Assembly: GCA_041691295.1 (NCBI GenBank)
Contig: JBEPVA010000032.1
Location: 1-22,840, forward strand
Direction: 5' to 3'
From: DATEHG01 sp041691295
Lineage (GTDB): Bacteria; Gemmatimonadota; Gemmatimonadetes; Gemmatimonadales; GWC2-71-9
Length of the DNA stretch: 22,840 nt
Made by a program: the position numbers and the translations under genes. Below the pieces are notes generated by a model. That model was not told the origin of the DNA and ran no database searches. It worked only from the letters and a program-made list of their open reading frames with translations. Positions 6,718 through 14,331 of this stretch are shown here, one piece after another (position 1 is the first letter of the stretch; each line of letters begins with the position of its first letter).

Positions 6718-6785
6718 AAAAGGCACGAACGATTTCCATTTGGGAAATGATTCGTGCCTTCGACCGACGGGCCCGACTGCCCGTC
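6718..6785 (-). terminator. Leader element D: two hairpins and T-run
   Basis: On the minus strand GACGGGC/GCCCGTC (6785-6766, 7 bp) is the first hairpin and GTCGAAGG (6764-6757) follows. A strong stem comes next (GGCACGAA/TTCGTGCC plus ATTTCC/GGAAAT, loop CAAAT), ending in CCTTTT (T4 at 6721-6718). The topoisomerase ATG is 27 nt downstream. The previous gene ended at 6894 and a promoter lies between, so the stem sits in the topoisomerase leader. It could cause premature termination that a signal relieves. Confidence 0.7.
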
Positions 6786-6837
6786 TGAAAAGGTGGGAGC
6801 GGCCTCAGCCGGCCCCGTTCAGTTGTCCTTGGTCCAG

Positions 6838-6866
6838 AGATTACGGAAATCGAGCCACCTGCGCAA
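6838..6866 (-). promoter_or_regulatory. Sigma70-like promoter for the topoisomerase IB unit
   Basis: TTGCGC (6866-6861), a 17-bp spacer and TAATCT (6843-6838) on the minus strand. GGACAAC begins 10 bases past the -10 box. This matches the promoter before the DUF4397 gene in hexamers, spacing and the GGACAA box. Predicted +1 is near 6831, making a leader of about 140 nt that includes element D. Confidence 0.5.
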
Positions 6867-6893
6867 GAGGCGGCCTGGGCCCGGCCGGCCGGA

Positions 6894-9806
6894 TCAGGAA
6901 GTCGGAGTGCCCACGGCCACCAGCCGGCGCAGCGCCTCGACATCGACCGGTTTGGTCATGTGATGGTCGAAGCCGGCGTCCCGGGAGCGGCGGCGATCGG
7001 CCTGCTGTCCCCACCCGGTCAAGGCCACCAGCACCACGCTCCTGCCCAGCAGCTGCCGGATCCGGATGGCGGCATCGTAGCCATTCAGTTTGGGCAGCCC
7101 GATGTCCAGCAGGATGATCTCGGGCCGGAATTCCTCGGCCACCCGGACCGCTTCGAGGCCGTCGTACACCGCGCGGACATCGTTGCCCAGCATGCCGAGC
7201 AGCATGCTGAGACTGTCGGCGGAGTCACGGTTGTCGTCCACCACCAGGATGCGCCGAGAACTGGCGGCATTGACGCCGGTGGCGTGGTCCGCCGGACCGG
7301 GCGCGGTGGCACCCAGCTCGACCGGCAGGGTGACGACGAACTCGCTGCCCTGGCCCGCTCCGCCGCTGCTGGCCCGAACGGTGCCGCCGTGCATTTCCAC
7401 CAGCTGCCGGACCAGCATCAGGCCGATGCCAAGACCGCCCTGACTCCGCTCGAGTGAGCGGTCATCCTGGGTGAACATCTCGAAGATTCGGGGCAGCATT
7501 CCCGCGTCGATGCCGATGCCAGTGTCCTTCACCCGGATTTCGACCTGCGCTCCCAGCGCCTCGATGGTCAGCCAGATCCGGCCGCCGGGATTGGTGTACT
7601 TGGCCGCATTGTTCAGCAGGTTGAGAATGACCTGGCTCAAGCGGGTCAGGTCCGCCATCAGGTAGATCGGTTCGGCCGGCATCGTGACCGTGAATGCATG
7701 GCCGGCCGAGTCGATCAGCGGACGGCTGCCATCGACGGCGCTCTGCACTGCCGTGGCCAGGGCCAGCAGTTCCCGGCGCAACTGGACCTTGCCGCTGGTG
7801 ATCCGCGACACGTCGAGCAGGTCATCCACTAGCCTGGTCATCTGGCTGACCTGGCGATCGATCACGTCGGCCGCCCACTGGACCTCGGGAATGTGGGGAC
7901 CCTTGCCGCGCAGCACCTGCACCGAGTTGCGGATCGGGGCCAGTGGATTACGCAGCTCGTGGGCCAGGATGGCCAGGAATTCGTCTTTCCGCTGATCCGA
8001 CTCCTGCAGGGCCGAGACCAGGTTGGCATTGTCGATGGCAATGACGGTGCGGTCGGCCAGGTCCTCCGCCACGGCCAGGTCAGTCGCGTCGTAGATCCGG
8101 CCTGATCTGCCGGTCACGAACGAAAGCACGCCCAGCACCCTCGAACGGGACAGCAGAGGTGTGCAGATATACGACTTGATGGCCAGCCGCCGGAGAATGG
8201 CCAGGTGTTCGGGGCCGCGGGAGATCTGCTGCAGATTCTCGTCGGTCAGCGACTCGATCCAGATCGGCTGCCCGGAATGGATGACCCGTGCGACATTGTG
8301 ATTCTCGTTGGAGCTGGTACCGTATCGGGCCATGTCCCGGGCGGCCGCGGGATCGACGCCTTCACTGTAACGGAACGAAATCCGCCGAGTCGAGCCGTCC
8401 GGCGCGACCAGGTCCACCGCGCAGAGGTCGGCAAAGGCGGGAACGGCCATCCCCGCCACCCGCTGCAGCGTACTCTCGATATCTCCCAGTTCGGCCAGGG
8501 CCGAGCTCGATTCGGCCAGGAACCTGGTGGTCCGCTCGTTGCGCTTCCGCAGGGTGATATCCCGCGAAATCTTGGAGGCCCCGATGATCCGGCCCTCGGC
8601 GTCGCGAATTGGTGACAAGGTGACCGACACGTCGATCGAGTGACCGTCCTTGTGGATCCGGACCGTCTCGAAATGGTCGAGCCGCTCACCGCGGCGCAGC
8701 CGCCTGAGGATTTCATCCTCTTCGTGGTAGCGCTCGGGCGGCAGGATGATCGTGATTGGCCGGCCGATCACCTCGTCCTGAGTGTAGCCGAAGATCCGCT
8801 CGGCGCCCCGGTTCCAGGTGGCGATAATCCCGTCAAGACTCTTGGTGATGATCGCGTCATCCGAAAAGTCGACCACTGCGGCAAGCCGGATCGTGGCGAT
8901 TTCAGACTGCCGTCGTTGCGTCACGTCCCGGAAGATCAGGACCGCGCCTTGCACCCCGCCATCGGCATCCGCGATCGGGGCGGCGCTGTCGTCGATGGCC
9001 CGCTCGGAGCCATCACGCGCAATCAGGACCGTGTGATTGGCCAGCTCGATGATCCGGCCCTCGCGCAGGGCCCGGAGCGCGGGATTCTCGACCGGAACCC
9101 GGGTCGTCTCATTGACGATAGTGAACAGCTGAGTCAGCGGGACGCCGATCCCATCGGCCTGAGTCCAGCCCGTCAGCTGCTCGGCCACCGGATTGAGGGA
9201 GGTTACCATCCCGGCCGTGTCGGTGGTGATGACTCCGTCCCCGATGCTGGACAGGGTAATGCGCAGCCATTCGGACTTGCGGCCCAGCTCCGCCTCGGTG
9301 TTGCGGTGGGTCGTGATGTCGCGGAGGCTCCAGACCCGGCCGATGGCCTCACCGTCCACCAGCTGGACGCTGGAGAATCGCTCGAACACCCGTCCGTCGG
9401 CCAGCTCCAGCAGATCGAATGCCTCGGGGGGGGAGATCCGGTAGATCTCCTCGATCCGGCTTCGGTAGGCCGTCGGGTCGGCGAAGTTCGGCGCGAGAAT
9501 AGTGACCAGTTGATTGTGCTCGAGGTTATCCAGCACGTCGTCGCGCAGCCGCCACATCCGGACGAATTTCTCGTTGAACCCCAGCACGTGGCCCGCGCCG
9601 TCGGTCATCAGGATCCCGTCGGTCGTGGCCTCCAGCGTTGCCCGCATCACGGCCAGCGAGCGGGCCAGTTCGGCGGTTTTCTTTTCCAGCGATTCCTTGG
9701 ACGCGAGCAACTCCGCCTCGACCCGCTGCCGCGCCTGCAGAATGCTCAGGGCATTCTGCAGTCCCACGGTCCGCATCCGGATGTCTTCGTTGTCCGCTGC
9801 TCCCAT
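6894..9806 (-). CDS. PAS-PAS-PAS-GAF hybrid histidine kinase with receiver
   Basis: This encodes 970 residues with no membrane segment, so it is a cytosolic multisensor kinase. Domains in order: a short coiled coil (about 15-55), PAS1 (55-168), PAS2 (180-300), PAS3 (305-420, with WNRGAERIFGYTQDEVIGRP) and GAF (430-595). HisKA has the H-box FLAILAHELRNPLAPI (His616). HATPase_c has LLNNAAKY (731-737), DTGIGID (761-767) and GGLGIGL. The receiver from 851 has VVDDN, Asp901 and Lys952. Ligands of the PAS and GAF domains cannot be read from sequence. ATG 9806 overlaps the stop of the MetE-like gene by one base (TGATG), so the two are translationally coupled. Its HisKA-receiver part is a paralogue of the kinase at 4414-5595; both share FLAIL.HELRNPLAPI and VALTGWGQ. 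Confidence 0.93.
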   Translation of the reverse strand: MGAADNEDIRMRTVGLQNALSILQARQRVEAELLASKESLEKKTAELARSLAVMRATLEATTDGILMTDGAGHVLGFNEKFVRMWRLRDDVLDNLEHNQLVTILAPNFADPTAYRSRIEEIYRISPPEAFDLLELADGRVFERFSSVQLVDGEAIGRVWSLRDITTHRNTEAELGRKSEWLRITLSSIGDGVITTDTAGMVTSLNPVAEQLTGWTQADGIGVPLTQLFTIVNETTRVPVENPALRALREGRIIELANHTVLIARDGSERAIDDSAAPIADADGGVQGAVLIFRDVTQRRQSEIATIRLAAVVDFSDDAIITKSLDGIIATWNRGAERIFGYTQDEVIGRPITIILPPERYHEEDEILRRLRRGERLDHFETVRIHKDGHSIDVSVTLSPIRDAEGRIIGASKISRDITLRKRNERTTRFLAESSSALAELGDIESTLQRVAGMAVPAFADLCAVDLVAPDGSTRRISFRYSEGVDPAAARDMARYGTSSNENHNVARVIHSGQPIWIESLTDENLQQISRGPEHLAILRRLAIKSYICTPLLSRSRVLGVLSFVTGRSGRIYDATDLAVAEDLADRTVIAIDNANLVSALQESDQRKDEFLAILAHELRNPLAPIRNSVQVLRGKGPHIPEVQWAADVIDRQVSQMTRLVDDLLDVSRITSGKVQLRRELLALATAVQSAVDGSRPLIDSAGHAFTVTMPAEPIYLMADLTRLSQVILNLLNNAAKYTNPGGRIWLTIEALGAQVEIRVKDTGIGIDAGMLPRIFEMFTQDDRSLERSQGGLGIGLMLVRQLVEMHGGTVRASSGGAGQGSEFVVTLPVELGATAPGPADHATGVNAASSRRILVVDDNRDSADSLSMLLGMLGNDVRAVYDGLEAVRVAEEFRPEIILLDIGLPKLNGYDAAIRIRQLLGRSVVLVALTGWGQQADRRRSRDAGFDHHMTKPVDVEALRRLVAVGTPTS

Positions 9807-10867
9807 CAGGAGACTCCAAGGATGTGGGCGGCCAGGGCGGTGCCTTCCACCCGGGCCCGGATCTTGGCAAAGGCGGTGTCACGGGAGGTGGATGCATCGT
9901 CGCAGAACGGCGAAAAGCCGCAGTCGTCGGTGGTGCCCAGCCGGTCCAGCGGAATGTACCGGGCCGCCTCGAGCACCCGGTCCCGAACGATCTCCGGCGT
10001 CTCGATCCGGGAGTCGATGGGTGAAATGACCCCCACGAAGACCCGCTGATCCGGCTTCATGAAATCGCCGATCAGCTTGAGCACCCGCGCCGGATCACGT
10101 TCATCGGCCAGGGCAATGTAGAAATTACCGGCCTTCAATTCAAACAGGTTGGGCAACAGATCGGCATAATCTACTTCGGCGCTGTGGGTCGAGTCACGGT
10201 CGCCGCCGGGGCAGGTGTGAACTCCGATCCGCTGGCGTTCGGCGGCGGAAAAGCGCGACAGGGCCAGGTTATTGAGATCGATAAAGCTGGTGAGCAGTTC
10301 ACCGCTGGGATCCAGCCGGACGGCCAGCCGGCCCTCGGTGAAATCGATCTGGACCTTGTGGGCGCCCAGGACCAGGCAGGCCCGGACCTCCGCCTCGTGT
10401 TCCCGCAGCAGGTCGTCGATGAAATCCTCCCGCCGGTACCCGGCAATCTCCTCGGGCGGGTACATCAGGCTCAGCGCCGAGGGAGAGATGACTGCCTGCT
10501 TGACCGGCCGGTGGGCCAGGCGCAGGGCATCGGCCAGGAACCGGTCCGCCCGCTGCAGGTAGCGGAACGGACCGGCCGTGAGCCGGGGAATGCGCCTGAT
10601 GTGCCCGGCGGAGAACGGGATCGGGAAGCCTCCCTCCAGCGTCGTGTTGGCCAGGCCGTTGACGCAGTAGGTCAGGAAGTTGTGATACTTGCGCTGTTCG
10701 CCGTCGGTGATCACCGGCGAGCCGGTGGCCTCAAACCGGGCGATGGTGTCGACGATGGCCGCGTCGTACATCTGCTCCAGCAAAGGATCACCGGGCGACA
10801 GAACGGCGGCGGCCTCGACCAGCGGCAGCGGCCTGGGAATGCTGCCAATCGGTTCGGTGGGGATCAT
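9806..10867 (-). CDS. Short MetE-type (cobalamin-independent) methyltransferase
   Basis: This encodes 353 residues from ATG 10867, with GGAAAGGT upstream. It matches the catalytic barrel of cobalamin-independent methionine synthase as a single domain; full MetE is about 750 residues. Motifs are IGSIPRP at the N-terminus, ITDGEQRKYHNF, QIDFTEGRLAVR, VHTCPGGDRDSTHSAEVDYA and TTDDCGFSPF. His217, Cys219 and Cys316 match the usual zinc ligands that activate a thiol substrate. Homologues include archaeal-type core MetE, but also enzymes acting on other thiols, so the methyl donor and acceptor are uncertain. The frame continues upstream to about 11074, including an ATG at 11065 with GGAGG nearby. 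That stretch is Arg/Cys-rich and unlike the family, so I exclude it. It is coupled (TGATG) to the PAS kinase. Confidence 0.85.
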   Translation of the reverse strand: MIPTEPIGSIPRPLPLVEAAAVLSPGDPLLEQMYDAAIVDTIARFEATGSPVITDGEQRKYHNFLTYCVNGLANTTLEGGFPIPFSAGHIRRIPRLTAGPFRYLQRADRFLADALRLAHRPVKQAVISPSALSLMYPPEEIAGYRREDFIDDLLREHEAEVRACLVLGAHKVQIDFTEGRLAVRLDPSGELLTSFIDLNNLALSRFSAAERQRIGVHTCPGGDRDSTHSAEVDYADLLPNLFELKAGNFYIALADERDPARVLKLIGDFMKPDQRVFVGVISPIDSRIETPEIVRDRVLEAARYIPLDRLGTTDDCGFSPFCDDASTSRDTAFAKIRARVEGTALAAHILGVS

Positions 10868-11213
10868 CGTGACCTTTCCGCGGGCGCGTCCGGGGAAGCG
10901 ATGCAACTGGCGAATCAACCAGAGAAGGTCCGGCGAACGCTGGCGATGGGAACGAAGGCAGTTAGGTCCCGTTACGAGCCCAGAGGCGCGTCGTACCGGA
11001 GTCGGGCGGCATCGACAATATAGTGCGGCCGCGGTAGCGGGGAATCGTGCTCTCAACTCGGTCATGTTTGTCACAACCTCCCGCGCTTGGCAGAAATTCC
11101 GCCGGCTGTCCTGAGGGACATGCTGATTGCAGTGATGCAGCGCCTCCCGTCAGCACTGCGGATTTGCGGAGCGGCCGGACAACGATCGGCAGTTCGCCGG
11201 CCGTGGACACAGT
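10868..11213 (-). promoter_or_regulatory. 346-nt gap upstream of the MetE-like gene
   Basis: No gene is convincing here. The minus strand holds a TATATT at 11022-11017 that could be a -10 box, with only a poor -35 match 17 bp upstream. GGGAGGTTGTGACAAAC precedes an ATG at 11065 whose frame runs into the MetE-like gene. I see no strong terminator for the GNAT gene and no copy of the GTCGAAGG leader element. Confidence 0.3.
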
Positions 11214-11741
11214 TCAGGAATGTGGGGTGACTGAGCGCTCATAGTAGATCAGTGGCATCTGCCGGTAGCTCACCCGCTTCACCTCGCGGTACCCGCATTT
11301 TTCATAGAACGGACCGGCACCGGCTGGTGCATCGAATGCGTCGAGCCGGAGCGCATCAGCCGAATGGATGCCAGCCAGTCGATCGACGTCGGCCAGGCAC
11401 GAGCGGCCGATGCCGCGCTGCTGCCAAGCGGGGTCGACGGCCATCGAAGTGATGTAGAGGGGCCGGCGGGCGGGAGCAAAATATTGGGTGTCAATTGCCC
11501 AAGGCTTGCGGGTCGTCAGGATCAGGGTGGCCAGGACGGAATTGCCGCGGCGCAGTACAAACAATCCGTCGTACAGCAGGGCGCGATGGACGCTCTTTGC
11601 CGTGCCGGCCAGCGACCACGGCCCCTTGCCGTGGATGGCGGTGAGCCGGTCGGCGACCGCGACGCGGAGTGCCGCAATGGCGTCGGCGTCGGATTCCGAT
11701 CCGGGAACCAGCTCGACCGGCGCCGCCGCCAAAGAATCCAT
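11214..11741 (-). CDS. GNAT-family N-acetyltransferase
   Basis: This encodes 175 residues. GNAT enzymes transfer an acetyl group from acetyl-CoA to an amine. Motif A is clear: YITSMAVDPAWQQRGIGRSC, with the CoA pyrophosphate loop QQRGIG at 107-112. The motif B region ends GPFYEKCGYREVKRVSY (144-159). The substrate is not predictable. The start ATG 11741 lies 16 nt after the stop of the small lipoprotein gene and has no clear ribosome site, so translation probably depends on the upstream gene. It is cytosolic, with no signal peptide. Confidence 0.9.
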   Translation of the reverse strand: MDSLAAAPVELVPGSESDADAIAALRVAVADRLTAIHGKGPWSLAGTAKSVHRALLYDGLFVLRRGNSVLATLILTTRKPWAIDTQYFAPARRPLYITSMAVDPAWQQRGIGRSCLADVDRLAGIHSADALRLDAFDAPAGAGPFYEKCGYREVKRVSYRQMPLIYYERSVTPHS

Positions 11742-11757
11742 CAGAGCGCTGTCGCCG

Positions 11758-12138
11758 CTATCGCTGCAAACGGGCCGTCAGCGCTACGGTGACGAAGGCA
11801 GGACAGACCGTTGTGCTCAGATGGGTCTGCACACCTGACTGCGACCAGATCTGGTATCCAGGACGCTCCACCCGGACGGTAACACCGCCTACCCGGGTGC
11901 CGCCGATCAGGACGCTGTCGCCGAGACCGTAGAGCCGGCCCGGTAGGAGACTGTCTGTATGGGCGTCGAGGATGACCACCCCTGATGCGCCATCTGCCAC
12001 GAGGATCCCGGTCACCGAGTCCCGGACGATGACGGACACGGCATCAGGAATCGAGAGACCGCACTCAACCGGCCCGGTATTACAGGAAGCCAGAACCAGG
12101 GCCGGGACGAGGGAAGCAAGCAATGCTCGAGTCGTCAT
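11758..12138 (-). CDS. Small lipoprotein, carboxypeptidase-regulatory-like fold
   Basis: This encodes 126 residues from ATG 12138. The N-terminus MTTRALLASLVPALVLASC is a signal with a lipobox ending in Cys19. The mature part has CGLSIPDAVSVIVRDSVTGI followed by VADGASGVVI, and later VGGVTVRVERPGYQIW. This is the pattern of beta-sandwich domains related to carboxypeptidase regulatory-like repeats ('V.D..TG..va.G' and 'G.Y.V.V...GY'). Two mature cysteines (CGL near the start and TTVCPAF near the end) could form a disulphide. The function is unknown. I chose this start over an upstream in-frame one because it places the signal peptide at the N-terminus; AGAGG lies about 11 nt before it. It probably forms an operon with the GNAT gene. 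Confidence 0.7.
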   Translation of the reverse strand: MTTRALLASLVPALVLASCNTGPVECGLSIPDAVSVIVRDSVTGILVADGASGVVILDAHTDSLLPGRLYGLGDSVLIGGTRVGGVTVRVERPGYQIWSQSGVQTHLSTTVCPAFVTVALTARLQR

Positions 12139-12248
12139 TTGCTCGGGTACCTCTGGTGTTCCGCCATGAAAACATCCCGACATTGTGGTCGCAGGTCTCG
12201 AGTCGCGGGTCTGTACTCCCTCGTCTTGCGGTTTGCCGAATTGCAGTC

Positions 12249-12269
12249 GGGTGATCACAAGGATCGCCC
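12249..12269. repeat. REP-like palindrome
   Basis: GGGTGATC, ACAAG, GATCGCCC on the + strand forms an 8-bp stem (one G-T wobble) with a 5-nt loop, followed by TTACCCTG. It resembles the scattered extragenic palindromes of the form GGGCGACCACAAGGGTCGCCC seen in many bacterial genomes. It lies between the serine hydrolase and the lipoprotein gene. A second partner GGCGATC at 12281-12287 could compete for pairing. Confidence 0.45.
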
Positions 12270-12330
12270 TTACCCTGTCTGGCGATCTCCGGACCTTGCC
12301 AAGTTCCGGTCCGCTGTTCGCGTGCTTTGA

Positions 12331-12354
12331 CTCTCCTCTCTCCTCTCTCCTCTA
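12331..12354. repeat. Purine-rich tandem repeat directly after serine hydrolase stop
   Basis: CTCTCCTCTCTCCTCTCTCC on the + strand (about three 7-bp units CTCTCCT) abuts the TAG stop at 12354-12352. On the gene strand it reads as an AGGAGAG array. It belongs to the same class as the tracts at 13895-13921 and 14332-14397. Confidence 0.6.
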
Positions 12355-13749
12355 GCTGTCCCGCTCCACCATATACTGCTCGATCTTCCCGTCCGGCCTC
12401 ACCATCATCGTCAGGTTCATGCTCACCCCGCCGGCCCGGATCCGGAAACCGCGGATCCGCAGTCCGCCCCTGAGTGAGCTGCCAGTGGCAGTAAACTCGG
12501 TTGGCGTTCCCAACGGGCCCAGGCTCGCGCCATAGTCCGCCAGTGCTTCGGTCGTAAAAAAGGCGGTGGCGTTCGAGGTCAAAAGGGCCTTGTCGATGGT
12601 GCCTTTGGCCAGCCCATCATACACCCGACGCGCCAGATCCCCGGCGGCGGCGTCCACAGTGTCGGCTGACGCGAAGATGATGGTCGCAATGCGTGAAGCC
12701 AGCTGCCCCGACGCCGAGCTACCGCCGGGATAGATGTTGGTGAAGATCACGATGGCTGCGCGATCGTCAGGATAGACCAGGTTGGTCGTAGTGTAGCCCG
12801 AGACCGCCCCGCCGTGCGAGATCCGCCGCCGCTTGCCGGCCATGGCCGCATTGATGCCGAGTCCGTAGCCGGTACCCGTTCCATTGGCGAGCACGATCGC
12901 CGTCTGCTGGGTCCGGTACGAGGCCGGTTTCAGGATGGTCTGGTTGATGATCCCCAGGTCCCAGGTGGCCAGGTCGTGGGCGGTCATGGCCAGCTGGCCG
13001 GCGCCGAACAGCCAGTGCGGTCCTTCTTTCGGCGCGGCCCGGAGCGGGCCCAGCCCGTAGCGCATGTATGGGCCGGCATCAGCCGGACCGAGCGGGCCGG
13101 CGTCGAAATCGGCGATTGAGGTCATTCCCAGCCGGCTGAAGATCTTCTGCTTGAGGAAATCCATGAACGGCATGCCGGCCACCCGTTCGACAATGGATGC
13201 CGCGATGATGTAATTGGTATTGCTGTATTGCCAGGTGGTGCCGGGATCGAAGTCGAGTGCCTGCCTGCCCCATTGCTGCATGATGGCGGCGGCGGTGGTC
13301 GGTCCCTGCATGGCGGTAAAGACGTAGTCCTGCGGCCAGTAGTCCTGGTAGCCGGAGGTCATCGACAGCAGCTGGCGGACTGTGACCTCACTGGCACGGG
13401 TCAGATCGGGAAACCACCGCGCCACCTTGTCATCGAGCGACAGCTTTCCCTGCTCCGCCAGCAGCAGGATTGCGGTGGCGGTGAACTGCTTGCTCACCGA
13501 GCCGATGGCATAGCGCTGCGATGAAGCCGCCGGTGTCCCGATCCGGCCCTCACCATAGGCATGCTCGTACACGATTGCCCCGCCCCTCACCACCGCCACC
13601 GAGGCACTCGGCGCCCCCGTGCCGGCCAGCACCGCGAGCGCGGCGCTGTCGATCTGGCCGCGCTCAATCGGGGTGAGCTGCTGGGCGGCAGCCGGCGCTG
13701 CCAGCAGCGTGACGATGGCAAGAGGGCGGAAGAACCGGGAGCCAATCAT
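12352..13749 (-). CDS. Exported serine hydrolase, beta-lactamase/PBP4 (class C-like) fold
   Basis: This encodes 465 residues from ATG 13749, with GAGG about 10 nt upstream. A signal peptide (FFRPLAIVTLLAAPAAAQ) directs export. Catalytic motifs are Ser84-Val-Ser-Lys87 (SVSK, the SxxK motif), Tyr175-Ser-Asn177 (YSN, the YxN motif) and HGG at 312-314, in place of KTG. The domain covers about residues 30-360. A C-terminal domain of about 100 residues follows, like the DUF3471-type tails of such esterases/peptidases, ending MVRPDGKIEQYMVE. Members hydrolyse peptides, esters or beta-lactams, and resistance activity cannot be claimed. It lies beside the T6SS tail genes. The signal peptide and the repeat tracts and 177-nt gap between them suggest a separate unit. 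Confidence 0.88.
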   Translation of the reverse strand: MIGSRFFRPLAIVTLLAAPAAAQQLTPIERGQIDSAALAVLAGTGAPSASVAVVRGGAIVYEHAYGEGRIGTPAASSQRYAIGSVSKQFTATAILLLAEQGKLSLDDKVARWFPDLTRASEVTVRQLLSMTSGYQDYWPQDYVFTAMQGPTTAAAIMQQWGRQALDFDPGTTWQYSNTNYIIAASIVERVAGMPFMDFLKQKIFSRLGMTSIADFDAGPLGPADAGPYMRYGLGPLRAAPKEGPHWLFGAGQLAMTAHDLATWDLGIINQTILKPASYRTQQTAIVLANGTGTGYGLGINAAMAGKRRRISHGGAVSGYTTTNLVYPDDRAAIVIFTNIYPGGSSASGQLASRIATIIFASADTVDAAAGDLARRVYDGLAKGTIDKALLTSNATAFFTTEALADYGASLGPLGTPTEFTATGSSLRGGLRIRGFRIRAGGVSMNLTMMVRPDGKIEQYMVERDS

Positions 13750-13894
13750 TCGTGGATCCTCTAGGTTTGATACGAATAGCAATGAAGATCAGTTCGATGC
13801 AGGCGCCGAGCGGCTTCGGCTTGGATGAAGCCACCAGTGTCCTTCGCGGCTAACGCGGCTTGCGACACCTGCATGACTTGGCATCGTGCGCAGT

Positions 13895-13921
13895 TCCCTC
13901 TCACCTCTCACCTCTCCTGTC
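13895..13921. repeat. Purine/pyrimidine tandem repeat after the baseplate-like gene
   Basis: TCCCTCTCACCTCTCACCTC on the + strand gives units of CTCTCAC/CTCTCCT just after the TAA stop (13929-13927). The remaining gap to the serine hydrolase start (13750-13894) shows no gene, clear promoter or T-run terminator. Confidence 0.5.
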
Positions 13922-13926
13922 AACTA

Positions 13927-14274
13927 TTACCTGTGCCGCCACTTCCTGTGGCGCACCTGCAGCATCCCCTTGCCTGGTACCAGCTCCAGCAGCACTCCCT
14001 CCTTGCCCAGCGGTGAATGCGGAGTCGTAGTGACTGCGTTACCTCCCGCTCCCCCACCAGTCTGGTAGCGGATCGTGATCGGACCGCCGGTGGGAGGGCG
14101 CTTGCCCCCGAAGGTCAGGTGGGCCGAGCCGTCCGGGTTGGTGTGGAGGACGTAGACCCGGGCGTCGGGGCCGTGCTGGGCGAGCGATGCCGCCGGCTGC
14201 CAGAGCTGGCCGCCGACCTTGACCTCGGGTAGCGCTGGGCTCGCGCCACCTGGATGTCTGGAGTGAAGAGTCAT
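13927..14274 (-). CDS. Small protein resembling a segment of a phage-type baseplate assembly protein
   Basis: This encodes 115 residues from ATG 14274, which has an excellent ribosome site (GGAGG, 7 nt before). The central part VGGQLWQPAASLAQHGPDAR, then VYVLHTNPDGSAHLTFGGKR and PPTGGPITIRYQTGGGAGGN, resembles a segment of large 'putative baseplate assembly' (gpJ-type) proteins: W..V.SL...GP....Y......DG...V.FGDG.....PPTG...I...YR.G.G..GN. Here it stands alone, with a new C-terminal tail that is basic at the end (RHRKWRHR). It is soluble, with no signal. It comes 123 nt after the PAAR gene and may belong to the T6SS tip or spike unit. The function is inferred only from similarity and context. 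A repeat tract separates it from PAAR. Confidence 0.6.
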   Translation of the reverse strand: MTLHSRHPGGASPALPEVKVGGQLWQPAASLAQHGPDARVYVLHTNPDGSAHLTFGGKRPPTGGPITIRYQTGGGAGGNAVTTTPHSPLGKEGVLLELVPGKGMLQVRHRKWRHR

Positions 14275-14331
14275 CGAAAGTCCTCCAACAGGCCAGCATG
14301 AAGCAACGCACTCGAGAGTTGGGGCGCTTCC

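Noticed and set aside
8640..10049. Long open frame (469 codons) on the + strand
   Set aside because: It is antisense to the PAS kinase and the MetE-like gene; the minus-strand products have clear domains and catalytic motifs, and the + product has no family features. High GC makes such mirror frames common.
10868..11074. N-terminal extension of the MetE-like protein, including ATG 11065 with GGAGG
   Set aside because: The extra residues are Arg/Cys-rich and unlike the family, which begins with IPTEPIGSIPRP; ATG 10867 has its own ribosome site. The upstream site remains odd.
12139..12330. Small + strand ORF in the gap before the serine hydrolase
   Set aside because: It crosses the REP-like palindrome and repeat sequence and has no family resemblance; no ribosome site stands out.
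12352..13749. Serine hydrolase as a T6SS effector
   Set aside because: It has a Sec-type signal peptide and is separated from the tip genes by a 177-nt gap with a repeat tract; T6SS cargo normally lacks a signal peptide.
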